Translations under genes and position numbers: made by a program
In this document: in pieces, positions 1 through 13,702 of the stretch
Numbering within the stretch: position 1 is the stretch's first letter
Layout of the letters: the number at the start of each line of letters is the position of its first letter
The notes under the pieces: generated by a model
What the model saw: the letters and a program-made list of their open reading frames with translations, nothing else
What the model was told of the DNA's origin: nothing
The model's database searches: none
Assembly: GCF_000001735.4 (NCBI RefSeq)
Contig: NC_003070.9
Coordinates: 18,647,971 to 18,711,970 of the forward strand
Reading direction: 5' to 3'
Length of the DNA stretch: 64,000 nt
Origin: Arabidopsis thaliana
Lineage: Eukaryota; Streptophyta; Magnoliopsida; Brassicales; Brassicaceae

Positions 1-785
1 GTAACCATTTTTTTTTCAATATTCGAGAACTTATGTGAGATTATTATAGGGTGAAAACATATCTTCAAATTTAAAAACTAACAGATTTTGTTTATTTTTG
101 CTGTAAATGATGCAGATTATGTACCATGAAAAAATGATTTGAATTTAAATTAAAAAATATGACTATGATTCTCCTATCTTTGTTTGATTTTTTTTTCCTA
201 ATGGTTTAACTTATTATATCACTAGATGAAGTTCACATAAATACGTGTGGGTTAAAAATAAATGAAAGATCTATTAACATTATTTGAATTCTAAGTAGTA
301 GTCCATACATTTTTAATAATATTTAAACTGTTTTTTTTTTTTAAAACTAGATTTTAGTTTTACACGTTACATTTTTTCAATACAATTTGACGGTTTTATC
401 AATAAACCGGATTTTAATTATATGTATTCCATATTAACAAAAAATAGCTACACCAAAAAGAATAGATGCATTTTATCAAGTTTCTTTATTAGTTATATTC
501 TATTAAAAGATTTTAAAATTAAGAAAACATAATACAGTAGTAAAAATAAAATCCAATACTTTGTTTTCTTAAGATACACTACTTTTTTATTCTTTTAATT
601 TTGCCCCATACTTGAGAAAATCATTTAAACCACCTAAATTAATTGGGCCTAGGCCCATAATTGAAAAAGTCCTCGCCGGTGAGAGTGGCGACGCAATTAC
701 AGATTCGCTGAAACGTCGTCTCTCTTTCTCTCTCATCTCCTCCCATTTTCTCGTCTTCTATGTTTTAATATTTGTAGATTTCGTC
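1..785. other. AT-rich spacer at left edge
   Basis: I see no gene in the first ~600 bases, which are AT-rich with homopolymer A and T runs. From about 645 a perfect palindrome GGGCCTAGGCCC occurs. It contains two opposed site-II type GGCCC cores, which are common in promoters of plant housekeeping genes. It probably is the leftover promoter of the RING pseudogene that starts at 786. Confidence 0.5.
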
Positions 786-1269
786 ATGACCTCCGGCGGA
801 AACTCAATCGAACCCTCCGTCGTGGCAGAGGCGGAGAAGATGTTATTTTGTTACCAATACGATCAGACCATCACAATCTCTATTACTTCCTCCGCTGATC
901 CTTGTCCTCTTTGCAACGGAGGTTTTCTGGACGAATACGTTGACCCTAACCCTAATCCAATCCCCAATCTAATTCTCCCGATGTCGGATCCAATCTCATC
1001 TCGCTTCTCATTCATCCCAGTCATGGACTTCACGAATCCGAGTTTCTTAGGTGAATCAATGGAGCCACAGTCTACTCAGCAACAGCTTAATGCTTTTGAT
1101 CCGGTTAGATTAATCCATAACCATCTCCTACAACTTCAATCTAGAAGGTATCAATGTTCAGTTTTTGTTAGAGAATCAACTCTCGGATCAAGCTAATCCG
1201 TTAGCGGGGAATCACGGAGATTACTTCTTTGGTCGTGGTCTTGAGGATCTGATTTAGCAACTAGCTTAA
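786..1269 (+). pseudogene. RING-H2 ubiquitin ligase pseudogene (N-terminal half only)
   Basis: The reading frame from the ATG at 786 encodes the N-terminal zinc-ribbon of plant RING-H2 E3 ligases: a CYQ motif, then a PCPLCNGGFLDEY stretch, then Asn/Pro-rich linker. The first zinc pair is damaged, because CYQC of the family reads CYQY here. At about 1143 the frame shifts by one. The continuation in the new frame gives NVQFLLENQLSDQANPL and GDYFFGRGLEDLI, ending in two stops (TAG, TAA) by 1269. The catalytic RING that should follow is absent. From family knowledge this matches the At3g19950-type (RING1/BTL-like) proteins. It is a dead, truncated copy and makes no ubiquitin ligase. Confidence 0.75.
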
Positions 1270-2717
1270 GAAGTAAGATAATCTAATGATGGTTGACTAC
1301 ATAAAACAGAGGTGTGATTGAGACATGGACCAATTCTAATTACTCTATTGTTACTTGATAGGCTTCGATTTATTTATTTTAGTATTTTTCCACCCCTTAA
1401 ATTTATGATTGGAATAGTTGTGGAAACTCATAATCTATCATATGATAAAAATGTAAAATACTCTTTTGAGTTTGAACGAGTAAATTTATATACAATATAA
1501 AATAAAATGATAATATAATAACAATTCGAAGATGAAGACATCTATCATTTTCAAAAGAAAAATTCGAAGAATTAATAATTTTGTTTGATTATAATTTAAT
1601 AAAACCCATTAATTGAGGAAAATAATCGTCATTAAAGTCTAATTTGAAAACCAAAAAGCATCGGTTAAGAAAAATATAAAGGGTAAAATCGGAAATTTGA
1701 CCATGTGATGTGCTGAAAATTCCACTGTTGGTGGCCAAAAAAGACATTCAAAATTGTCGGATCATTCTCTCTAATTAATTACACACAAATATACAATTAG
1801 ACGAAAGAAAGAAAACAGTTTTACTCAGCAGAGAAAAAGTTGCATCTTCTTCTTCTTCTTTTTCTTTTTCCGATTTTTCTCTCCATTTTTCTGATCTTTC
1901 TCTCCAATTTTATCAGTCGCCATTTGTTACTGTTAAACCCCAACTGTTATATCTCTTTTTCTTCTTCCAAAACATGTTTTAATTAATCTATATTCTTTTC
2001 ATTGTTTGTTTCCTGAGTTTTACATTCAGGATCACCGAATTTATTCAGAGATTGCCATTCTTTTGTGTGTATGATTGAGATCGATCTCATCGGCGAATTC
2101 AATTTTGTATGAATCTGAAGTTTCTCCAATAAAGTGGGTTTCTGATTGGCGGGGTTTCTCCTTTTTTTTGAGTTTCTAAAATTTGAAAGGTATTCTCTGA
2201 CTATGAGCTAGATCGAATCAATTTCAATCTTTTAGTATTGCTCATTCTTATGAAATCTATTAAAGTTTGAATCTTTTTTTCTGATTTGTGCTCGTTTCTA
2301 GAGAGATACGAGAAATGGTCTTGTGCTGATGAAGAAAAACGTCATTATTTTTTATTAAAATCATTATATAACTCAAGATTCAATCTAAATTAGATTGTTT
2401 TCGAGCAGATCAATAATCTTTTAGAGTCTTAACAATTCAACTGATCCACTGGATTTTGCATTGCTTTTACTTCATCAAGTTAAGAGTTCTTCATTTAGAG
2501 AGAGAGAACTAGAAAGTCTCTGCATTTTCTGGTTCAGAGGATTGTCTAAATTTAGAATCTTTTTTCTTTTGATTTTGGAACTTTATAATAGTGACTGAAC
2601 ATTGAGAGAGTACTTTATTCTAAAGTATGGTCCCCCATTGTTGTTGTTCTATTAGAAAATAGTTTTCTTTATGGTCTCATTGCTTTTGAACTGAACACTT
2701 CTGTCTCTTACAGGAAA
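1270..2717 (+). promoter_or_regulatory. myosin VIII-A upstream region and 5' leader
   Basis: No coding sequence is visible. The stretch from about 1830 is pyrimidine-rich (CTT repeats), typical of a plant 5' leader. A leader intron is likely: a donor-like AAAG/GTATTC near 2188 and a clear acceptor CTTACAG at 2713 just before the start codon. The transcription start cannot be fixed from sequence alone. Confidence 0.5.
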
Positions 2718-5700
2718 ATGGCACACAAGGTTAAGGCATCTTTTCAGTCACTTAAAACGATGCCGGCTGACTATAGATTTCTTGGTTCACCAATCTCTGA
2801 TCACCTTGAGACCAATTTGATTACTCCACCAAATGGTCACTTAAAGAATGGGGTTAATGGCACTGCAAGTTCTGTTGGTGGAATGGATAGTGTTAATGAG
2901 GATTCACCTTATAGTGTCCGCAGCATTTTAAATGGAGAGCGGTCTTCAATTGGTGATGGAGATTCTATTTTGCCCTTGCCTGAGAGTAATGATCGCAAGT
3001 GGAGCGACACAAATGTATATGCTCGGAAAAAGGTATTGTTAAGGTCTAGTTGTTTTGTTGCATGGCCATGTTGAGACTATTAGTTAGGATGAAATGTTGT
3101 AACAAACATCAGAGGAAACATTCCTTTTCTTATGTAGAGGCGATTAAACTGACAACTTTTCGATTTCAGGTACTGCAATTTTGGGTCCAACTTCCAAACG
3201 GTAACTGGGAGCTGGGAAAGATAATGTCAACTTCAGGAGAAGAGTCTGTTATCGTGGTAACTGAGGGAAAAGTAAGTGATTTTGTTAAATTCCCTGGGTG
3301 AATGTAAACTATTATTGTAAGTGTTTGATCGGAAACTATCTCTTCACTTGATTCAACAGGTTTTAAAAGTCAAATCAGAGACTTTAGTACCTGCAAATCC
3401 TGATATTCTTGATGGAGTAGACGATCTCATGCAACTAAGTTATTTAAATGAGCCAGCAGTGTTGTACAACCTTGAGTATAGGTACAACCAGGACATGATA
3501 TATGTAAGCCGTTTGTGCTAATACAGTTTATTTTTTCTGACATGTTGACAATCTCTTCTCTGAACTATATATAGTAAAATGTTATACCCTTTACTATTTG
3601 CTTTTCTGAATTTTCCTTTATGGTGCTAGACAAAAGCAGGGCCGGTTCTGGTGGCTGTGAATCCCTTCAAGGAGGTTCCTTTGTACGGTAATCGCAACAT
3701 TGAAGCATACAGGAAGAGATCAAATGAGAGCCCTCATGTCTATGCTATTGCAGATACAGCAATACGTGAAATGATACGAGGTTGGATCATGATTTTTTTT
3801 TTTAATATGTTCATCTTCTTAATGTATTACATTCTATGTTTTCAGTCTTATCTTTTCCTGTTTCCATTACAGATGAAGTTAACCAATCAATCATTATCAG
3901 GTTAGTCAAAGTTTCCTCCTTAAATATGTTAACTGTAACAACTTAAGTGTAAGCAAAACTTGTGAAGCTTACGAGTGTCTATATTTGCTCATGAATTATT
4001 TCATACTAATATTGCATATTTTCGTGCCTCTGTAGTATTAATATAGTGTGGGACTAAATCTATTTGCCAAAACTTATTAGTTTTGACCTGAATAGATGCA
4101 TTAGTGCGACTATGGAAAATAGTGGATTGGTTGAAAGAATGAGTTCTTCCACTTTGTGCATCTTGAAGTGTTTTCTTATCACAAGATTTCTTTTTCATCC
4201 AGTGGAGAGAGTGGAGCAGGAAAGACTGAGACAGCAAAGATAGCGATGCAATACTTGGCTGCTCTTGGAGGTGGAAGTGGGATCGAGTATGAGATACTAA
4301 AGACTAATCCCATCTTGGAAGCATTTGGAAATGCAAAAACATTGAGAAACGATAATTCTAGTCGTTTTGTAAGCGTCCAAACTCCTTGTTTACTCTTATT
4401 TCTTTTACTCTGTGTCTTTAAAACTTCTGGGTCTTTATTTATCTCTTAATCTTTCTCTGATGTTAAATTTGACAGGGTAAGTTGATAGAAATTCATTTTA
4501 GTGAAACAGGGAAGATTTCGGGTGCTCAAATTCAAACATGTAAGCATAAACCTTAGTGCTGCTTCACACATTTTTTTCAATTTTCCTTTACAAAATCTGA
4601 CAGCTTTTTTCTTGTTGTCTTAAATTTTGCAGTTTTACTAGAAAAGGTAAATTCCTCAATATTTTTGCTGCTTCAGTTTCTTTCATGTTGAAAAATGATT
4701 TTTAATATTGACATCCTTTCATGTTCTGTTGTCACACTTTCATAGTCAAGAGTGGTTCAATGTACGGAAGGAGAAAGGTCATATCATATATTCTATCAAC
4801 TTTGTGCTGGGGCTTCACCTACACTTAGAGGTATTATTTGGATATCTGATCAACAGTTCTCTTTTAAAGATCTTATGTTGGATCTATTGCAAGTGAAAAT
4901 GATTAGTGTGATAGAAATTTACATATTCATATATATGGTTACTGACTAACTGGTGGAACAATATTGTTTATCTGACGTTTTGTTTCGCTCATTGTTAAAT
5001 CAGAGAAGTTAAATTTGACAAGTGCAAAACAGTATAACTATTTGAAACAAAGCAATTGCTATTCAATTAACGGAGTTGATGACGCTGAACGTTTTCACGC
5101 CGTTAAGGTAACTCCCTCATTAAGTCAAACCTTTTCTCTTTTTCTTTCTCTGCAACTTCGAGACATTTATTTCGACCTTTTACGTTGCCGTTTCAGGAAG
5201 CTTTAGATATTGTGCATGTTAGTAAAGAAGATCAAGAAAATGTATTTGCAATGCTTGCTGCAGTATTATGGCTAGGGAATGTTTCTTTTACCATTATTGA
5301 CAACGAAAATCACGTTGAACCTGAACCAGATGAAAGTATGGCTCTTCAGTCCTTAATAGTGATATACCTGCTCCTTTAAATTTATCACGTTTTTCTGTAT
5401 TTTGTTCGAAAATGTCACCTCTATATTTTTTGTTTCATTCACTTGGAGCAAATTTTCTGCTTAATCTCTGTAGCTCATTTGGCAGGGTGCGCAATGCAAG
5501 GCTATATAACTGCTGTTTTGTTTTTTTGTTTTCCAGGTTTGTCAACTGTTGCTAAATTGATTGGGTGCAACATCAATGAGCTTAAGCTAGCTCTATCAAA
5601 GCGTAATATGAGAGTTAATAATGATACTATTGTACAGAAGCTAACACTATCGCAGGTAGGCCTTTTAGAAAGATTTTTTTTTTCACTTGATTCTTTGTGT

Positions 5701-8700
5701 GTACTTTTATTCTGAGTAGGGTTGGTTTTAACACTGTAATCATGATCTATGCCCCCTCTTACTTATTTGGAATCAAGCCTTGTTCATTTATTTTTGTGGT
5801 GAAAGTTTTTCTTATTTGCTTCCAGGCCATTGACGCAAGAGATGCTTTAGCAAAGTCAATCTATGCCTGCCTATTTGACTGGCTAGTTGAACAGATTAAC
5901 AAATCTCTTGCGGTGGGAAAGAGGAGAACTGGCAGATCCATCAGCATTCTTGATATCTATGGCTTTGAATCATTCAATGTATGCTGGTTTTTAGTCTCCC
6001 TTTGCGTTTTACTGCATGAACTTACATAAGCTATCTGCACATTACATCTTCTGTGTTACATTTTGTACCAATGTTAATTTGGTTTGCTGAATAAATACTA
6101 TACATGTTGCAGAAAAATAGTTTTGAGCAGTTCTGTATAAATTATGCAAATGAGAGATTGCAGCAACACTTCAACCGTCATCTCTTCAAGCTTGAGCAGG
6201 AGGTAACGTAAACCCCTTTCTGCTATGGGTCCTTGTAGTATATCTAGGCAGAGCATGGACATGTACACACCAGCTACCGAGTTCTGAGGGATTTATATTT
6301 CTGTCTTCTCTTCCAGGAATATATTCAGGATGGCATTGACTGGACAAGGGTTGATTTTGAGGACAACCAAGAATGTCTTAGTCTCTTTGAAAAGGTAATG
6401 TGATAGCTAATTTCATCTAGAGTCAGCAATCATCATATGTTACATATCAGTATGTCTGTTACTCAGGATAATATATTAACATTTTGCCGATGATGTCTCA
6501 TCATCAAGCTGCATAGCAACTGTTGAGTTTATCGTGTTGGAACGATCTATTGTTATATCAAAACATGTGTTTAAAGACAATTAAGAATCGTTTCTGTGCA
6601 GAAACCATTAGGGCTGCTTTCTCTTCTGGATGAGGAATCCACATTTCCAAATGGCACAGATTTGACACTTGCCAACAAGCTTAAACAACATCTAAATGAT
6701 AATTCCTGTTTTAGAGGAGATCGGGGGAAGGCTTTCACAGTTGCGCATTATGCTGGAGAGGTAATAGCTCTAAAAACTCAGTGGCACCATTTTACATGAT
6801 ATATCAGAACACAAGACATGATATAGAGTAGAGTTTCTGGGATCAATTTTGAGGTTTAGAAATCAAGAATGAATCAGTAACCTAGTGTGATTTTTTTCTA
6901 ACTCAGGTTACATATGAGACGACTGGATTTCTAGAGAAGAACCGAGATTTGTTGCATTCAGATTCTATTCAACTTTTGTCGTCTTGCTCTTGCCACCTCC
7001 CTCAGGCGTTTGCTTCTAGTATGCTCATTTATTCTGAAAAACCTCTTGTCGGTCCTTTACACAAAGCAGGTGGAGCTGATTCCCAGCGACTGAGTGTAGC
7101 AACTAAATTTAAGGTTGGGTGATTTCCTTAAACACAGCTTGCTTCTATTTCTGCTCTTAAAATTTGTTGAGGGTTTACTCATCACAGCTTTCATCTCATC
7201 AACATATGTTGTCCATTTCTTGTCCAAAAGGCTTCTGCTTACTTTAGAAGGAAACGTCATCTTATAATATTTGATTAGTGACGATGCCGGGATATTTTTT
7301 TCAGGGTCAACTTTTCCAATTGATGCAACGTCTAGGGAACACTACCCCACATTTTATTCGCTGCATAAAGCCAAACAATGTTCAGTCTGCCGGGTTGTAT
7401 GAGCAAGGACTTGTCTTACAGCAGCTAAGATGTTGTGGTGTCCTAGAGGTCGTTCGAATATCCCGGTCTGGATTTCCCACGAGAATGTTTCATCATAAAT
7501 TTGCCCGAAGGTAACAACTCCATCTCCAGTTGGTGCACTTTCATTGTATTGCATGTCCTCTTATAATAGGCTTCCCATACTTTTTAGTTGCAATAATGTT
7601 GAATGGTCATGCTGTTTTTCTTTTGTCATACTTTAGGTATGGTTTCCTTCTGCTGGAGAACATTGCAGCAAAAGATCCTCTAAGTGTTTCGGTTGCAATT
7701 CTCCATCAGTTTAATATCTTGCCAGAGATGTACCAAGTTGGCTACACAAAATTGTTTTTCAGAACTGGCCAGGTACTATAACTAGTCGTCTGATGTCTTG
7801 ACTTTAGGGGCCACAAATTAGACATTCTTACTGCAGTATACTTGCTTCACCATTGCAGATTGGGGTTCTTGAAGATACAAGGAATCGCACTCTGCATGGC
7901 ATTTTACGTCTTCAAAGTTATTTTAGAGGGCACCAAGCTCGCTGTCGTCTAAAAGAGCTTAAAACCGGAATTACTATTCTTCAATCATGTATTGCCCCTT
8001 GTCTCATTTCAATATCTTGGTTTGTATTTGTTATGTCGTTAGAAACCATACCTCACACATCCTTCTGTTTCAGTTGTTCGTGGAGAAAAGATGAGAAAGG
8101 AATACACGGAGTTACTGCAGAGGCATCGAGCTTCTGCTGCTATACAAAGCCATGTTAAGAGAAGGATTGCTAGCCAACAGTATAAAGCCACAGTTGATGC
8201 ATCTGCTGTAATACAATCAGGTAAAATAGGGTTGATTAATTCTCATGATTGAAACAAATTAAACCTCAAAATATATTTTTAAAAAATAGAAGTTTCAAGA
8301 AATGCTGAAACCTTTTTCTGTAGCAATTCGTGGAGAGCTGGTTAGAAGATGTGCGGGGGATATTGGATGGCTTAGTTCTGGTGGCACCAAGGTCCTCTCA
8401 AAGCTTTCATTCTCTTCGTGCATTTGACTACATGATATATATGCATATTGCTAGACTCTTAAACCAATTCTTTATGTAGAGAAATGAGTCAGACGAGGTG
8501 CTAGTGAAGGCATCATATCTTTCCGATCTTCAGCGTAGGGTTCTTAGAACCGAAGCTGCTCTTCGTGAGAAAGAAGAGGAGAACGACATCCTCCGACAAA
8601 GAGTCCAGCAGTACGATAACCGGTGGTCTGAATATGAAACAAAGATGAAATCCATGGAAGAAATTTGGCAAAAGCAGATGAAATCTTTGCAATCCAGTCT

Positions 8701-9136
8701 TTCCATCGCAAAGAAAAGCCTAGAGGTTGAGGACTCAGCGAGAAACTCGGATGCATCGGTGAATGCAAGCGATGCAACAGATTTAGATTCAGGAGGTAGT
8801 CATTACCAAATGGGCCATGGCAGGTCAAGAAGTGTAGGCGTGGGTTTAAGCGTGATAAGCCGGTTAGCTGAGGAATTTGGACAAAGAGCTCAGGTATTTG
8901 GTGACGACAGAAAGTTCTTGATGGAAGTGAAATCTGGTCAGGTGGAAGCAAACTTGAATCCGGACCGGGAGCTACGAAGGCTGAAACAGATGTTTGAGAC
9001 ATGGAAGAAAGATTATGGAGGGAGACTAAGGGAAACGAAACTGATACTTAGCAAACTTGGGAGTGAAGAAACAGGTGGTTCAGCGGAGAAGGTGAAGATG
9101 AATTGGTGGGGGAGGTTGAGGAGTACTAGGTATTAA
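2718..9136 (+). CDS. VIIIA: class VIII myosin heavy chain (myosin VIII-A)
   Basis: Plant-specific actin motor. Class VIII myosins sit at plasmodesmata, the new cell plate and endocytic sites. I joined 23 exons: 2718-3032, 3170-3271, 3360-3503, 3630-3780, 3873-3900, 4203-4368, 4476-4539, 4633-4646, 4746-4830, 5004-5107, 5197-5335, 5537-5655, 5826-5978, 6113-6202, 6317-6394, 6602-6760, 6907-7113, 7305-7510, 7637-7772, 7859-7988, 8074-8220, 8324-8391, 8480-9136. They give 1153 residues in an unbroken frame. Visible parts in order: an N-terminal extension, an SH3-like strand ([11 protein letters not shown]), the P-loop [10 protein letters not shown] at 4203, and switch II (DIYGFESF). The actin-binding region and converter follow, then IQ repeats around 7900-8350 ([16 protein letters not shown] and similar), a short coiled coil and a basic tail ending [10 protein letters not shown]. 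One exon is only 14 nt (4633-4646). The paralogue is ATM1 on chromosome 3. Confidence 0.95.
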
Positions 9137-10923
9137 TGGTTACTTCCTTTTCTTGAGACGCACGTCTCCTTTTCTACACGTTTGATGTAACTACGGTTTT
9201 TGGCTTTGCTGCTAGAAGTGAGAAGGCTCCTTGGGACTGAAAGAGTCATGTTTTTCATTTGCCACCCAAATCTATTGGCAAATTCAGTAAATAATTTTTA
9301 TATTATACAGTATATCTATTTGTCAAGGATTCCAAAGTCCAGTGAACCATTGCTGTATTTGAATATAAATAGTCGTTGCAAAAACAAATCAATATTTATA
9401 TTTCTTAAATAGTTAAGTTTTTTATCAAGCTAATTAAAATGGACATAGCGAGAAATAACTACAAGGTGGTAAACTATGATAATAATATAAATTTCCTTAC
9501 AAGTTTGTTTGTTTGTAAACATATGGAGTTAGAAAGGGAAAAAAAAATTGTATAGATTTTATACAAGATTGTTTTGAGTTTAAAAAATCTTTATCGTGTT
9601 TGGACAATGTGTATTTTAAAAACTATTTAACTACTAGTTTTTTTGGCCGATTTCAGTGATATCTCGACTTAGACTCTACAAAAATTTAGATAATTTGATG
9701 GATAAAATTACATATGATAAATCATGCACTTGTATCAGATGGTCAGTTGGTGGAATCCCTCTTCAACAAGTGATCTTTCTTGGAATGTTGTCGTGGGTTA
9801 AAAAAAAACTCAATCCAGCCCAAACCCGAAATGAACATGTCTGAGAAAAATCATTTCTATTCTTGCAGCTGAGTAAACTCTTCACAATTTAAATTTCGAA
9901 TTACCTTTGCGATGCATCACTTTTTTAAGTGGAACTAAGTTTCGGATCACCTCTCGACCAAGTATAAACCAAACCAACACCAATATATACTTTCCGTAAT
10001 ATTTGGCCCTCCGACTAGTGATTTTTTCGGATGTAATTTGAACATTGGAGATTTTTTGGTGAGACAAATTCCATTTTGTCATTTTTAGAGGTCATCATAA
10101 CAATACTTTTCCTTCTCAAATTATCCCTAACCAGAAGCCAAATGGGAAGACCCAAACATAAACATTGAAATGAATCGAGTGAGGTTCGCTCTTGAACGAT
10201 CGTATTGCTAATGCCTATCCAAGATCATTGATTCATTTCTAACATATCCCGTACGGTCTCCCACAAACAACCTTCCTCAAAAGTTCAACATCACATAGAT
10301 TTCGAAATGTGTCTTTAGACACAATTTGTTTAACAAGACTTTTAAATAATTTTTTTTAGGAGTTTTTAATTATCAAAAAGGTCTTACTCAAATTCAACAA
10401 CACATATATCGAAATGTGTTTTTTTAAAAAAATTAAAAAGAAGAAAAAATACTATAAAGAAGGTTTAAGTATTTGTGGAATTTTATTTAGGTGTTATCAA
10501 TTGTCACATTCAAGTAGACAAATAAAATTACCAAGAAAAGAATTGCAAAAACATTGAAAATGTGTAGTATACTCCATTAAAGATTTGTGTAATGAAGTAA
10601 TAGATAAAAATTAAATTGATGTTTAATATGTTGCCAAAAAAATGATTAAAAATAAATATCCAACGAATAGAGTTTGGGGATGGAGGAAGACCAAATCGGG
10701 TTCGGGTCGAGATTGTTTGGTTCGTTGTGTTTCCCCTTTCTCTCTCTCTCCCTCTTTCCCCCTTACGTAACCCTAAGCGGACGGAGCAATGCTCTGCTAG
10801 ATCTATCTTTCTTTCAATTCTTCACCAGAGATCGTCGAGACTCACCATTGAAATCGAAGAAACAGCACCAATTTCCACTTCACCACCGAAAGAGAGAGAC
10901 AGAGAGGATAATAAAAGGCCGCC
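9137..10923. other. 3' flank of myosin, AT-rich spacer, FyPP1 5' leader
   Basis: The first ~200 bases are the likely myosin 3' UTR. From about 9400 to 10650 the DNA is AT-rich and I recognise no gene. Two imperfect copies of a phrase containing ATCGAAATGTGT/TTTCGAAATGTGT occur near 10296-10311 and 10405-10420. From about 10730 a CT-rich stretch (TCTCTCTCTCCCTC) marks the FyPP1 promoter and leader. Confidence 0.4.
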
Positions 10924-13702
10924 ATGGATTTAGATCAATGGATTTCCAAGGTTAAAGACGGCCAACATCTCTCTGAGGACGAGCTTCAACTTCTCTGCGA
11001 ATACGTACGCCTTCTTCTTCTTTCTTCTTTCTTCTCTTGCTTGCTTTCTCTTCCCCGAATATTCATGCATCTACAAAAACCCAATTCTTCGCTTACTCTT
11101 TTGAGACTTTAGAGCTTGCTTTGTGGCACTTTACTTTGAATCTGGTCTCTCTCCCTTACTGTTTCCTTTGCCATTTTGGTCTACGGATTTTAGGGTTTTT
11201 CTCTCATTTTTCCAATAGAGGATTTATTGACTTTGCTATTTCAATTCTAAATTCTAAGGAATTAGGGATAAGTTTAGCTCTTCTTTAGCCAATTTATGGA
11301 TGCACCAAGTCCACGCTTGCAAACTGTTATTTGAGGATTTATTATAGTAATTTTAGTGTTGAAACTTGTAGTAGCAGCCGTCTTCTTCTTTTTTCATGAC
11401 AATGATTTGCTAAGATACTCTGGTAATTCACAAGATATTTTGACTATTATATAGGTGAAAGAAATTCTTATTGAGGAATCAAATGTACAACCTGTCAACA
11501 GTCCTGTCACCGTCTGTGGTGATATCCATGGCCAGTTTCATGATCTTATGAAACTTTTCCAGACCGGAGGTCATGTTCCCGAGACCAATTACATATTTAT
11601 GGTATAGACTCTGACTTTGGGCGTAGGCTCGTATGACATATCAATATGTAACACATAGTTTAATTATCTGTGGGGGATTTTCTCAGGGGGATTTCGTTGA
11701 TAGAGGTTACAACAGTCTTGAAGTTTTCACCATTCTTTTGCTTCTTAAAGCAAGGTAAGATTTTCCGTAGAAATTGTGCGTTATATATGTCATGGATCGT
11801 CATCCTTCCGTTTCACACTGTATATCATAGTTCTCTTGAGAATGCTCTTTAAGCTGTAAACGCATTGCTCTACTGGAAAATCGATTTAACTTGTATTCCA
11901 GGAAATTTATATTCTAACTTACTTTGCTGTGAGCTTAAAATCACTCGTTTCCTTGTATTTCAATATGTAGACATCCAGCCAATATCACTCTTTTGCGTGG
12001 AAATCATGAAAGTAGACAGCTAACTCAGGTATGCATTATTCTAATCCATTTATATCTATTGTTGCTGACTTGCTGTGCTCTTCACGCAGTTACTGGTTGA
12101 GAAGTAATTTTCGCTCAATTGTTATAACTAGTTTTGAAAGTTTATTTTGTACATGTGGCAATGCCATGCTAGATATAGGCATAGATGTTAACTAAGATGC
12201 ATTTTATGTGAACCCTTTGCAACCATAAGTTTTCTTCTCGGAAGCTCTTGATTTATCTCTATCCTACACCATATCCTATATCTTTTAACATCCACTGTCA
12301 AGGACGAAGATTGTAGTGATATTTTGTGCCCTGCAGGTTCATTTTTATAGTTTTCTTAAATTGTCGTACCAATTTTATATTTGCTAGGTGTATGGTTTCT
12401 ATGACGAATGCCAAAGGAAGTATGGTAATGCTAATGCTTGGAGATATTGCACGGATGTTTTTGACTATCTTACACTTTCAGCTATTATAGATGGCACTGT
12501 AAGTATTTCTCAGCTTCTTTGGCATTGTGTTATGATGTGTTCTTGTATAATTTTATGAATGCATAAGTTAGCTGTATACCATATTAAAACGTATTGCATC
12601 CTCAATGTAGGTTCTATGTGTTCATGGTGGCCTTTCACCTGATGTACGGACAATTGACCAGGTTAAAATGTGCTATTTTAAATTACTTTTGGTTTTCACC
12701 ATGCAAGTGTTATTTATGATTAGATTAAATCTCATTTACTCATTTAGATGTTATTTTGTTCTCTAGATAAGATTGATTGAGCGGAATTGCGAAATACCGC
12801 ATGAAGGACCCTTCTGTGATCTTATGTGGAGTGATCCTGAAGATATTGAAACATGGGCTGTCAGTCCACGTGGAGCTGGTTGGCTTTTCGGGTCCAGGGT
12901 TACCACTGAGGTATTTATATTTTTTTCTGGGGTTGAAATTTGAATAAGGTGTGAAAAGAAATAAATGTATTTCAGTTCCCTGATCTGTGGTTTTGCTTCT
13001 TGTGCAGTTTAACCATATTAACAATCTTGATCTAGTATGTCGCGCTCACCAGCTTGTACAAGAAGGTCTCAAGTACATGTTCCAAGATAAAGGTCTTGTA
13101 ACTGTAAGTGCCTTGCTTCCTTATGATCATTTTGGATAGTTGGAAGTATAATCTGCTTGGTGATGTTTCTTCTCTTTATTTTTTTTGTAAAGGTGTGGTC
13201 TGCGCCTAATTACTGCTACCGTTGTGGGAATGTGGCTTCTATATTGAGTTTCAATGACAACATGGTGAGGCATTTGTTTTCTCTTTTGTTACTGATCTGC
13301 CACAATATCTTGTTTCATGTTCTTCTTACTTTTATGCACTCGTCTTCGGATTCTACTTTTCCTTTTTGATTAAATAAGTTACTGCCTTTGATACTTGTCT
13401 CTCGACCCAAACATATACACATGAGTGACTCTTGTGAGATAGAGTTATGATGTTTAAGCCATTTATTTAGTAACAATTCACAGTTCGCGTGGAATCAGTC
13501 TGTCCATATTGATTGTGCTCTGTGTGTTACTTTTCATATATAGACCTGTTTCTGGGAAGTGTTTAGGATCTGGTCCTCACTGACAGTAATGATTTGTTAA
13601 AATATGCTTAATTACCAGGAAAGGGAAGTGAAGTTCTTCACGGAGACAGAAGAGAACAATCAAATGAGAGGGCCAAGGACAGGTGTTCCTTATTTCCTGT
13701 GA
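10924..13702 (+). CDS. FyPP1: PP6-type Ser/Thr phosphatase catalytic subunit FyPP1
   Basis: Catalytic subunit of a PP2A/PP6-family protein phosphatase. In Arabidopsis FyPP1 and FyPP3 bind phytochromes and act on PIN proteins and ABI5 (established knowledge). The exons are 10924-11004, 11455-11601, 11687-11754, 11971-12028, 12388-12498, 12611-12661, 12767-12910, 13008-13103, 13193-13264 and 13619-13702, giving 303 residues, the usual family length. The PPP signature is complete: [29 protein letters not shown] and the [11 protein letters not shown] loop. The C-terminus ends PYFL, the methylatable tail of PP2A-like enzymes. The start at 10924 has GCC immediately before ATGG, a strong plant context, and begins the conserved MDLDQW. 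Its chromosome 3 paralogue is FyPP3. Confidence 0.96.

Noticed and set aside
8544..9002. 152-residue minus-strand frame at the 3' end of myosin
   Set aside because: Shadow of the long last exon with its coiled coil and tail.
9656..10082. Short frames in the myosin-FyPP1 spacer
   Set aside because: Sixty-odd codons each, no family resemblance, AT-rich composition; no support as genes.
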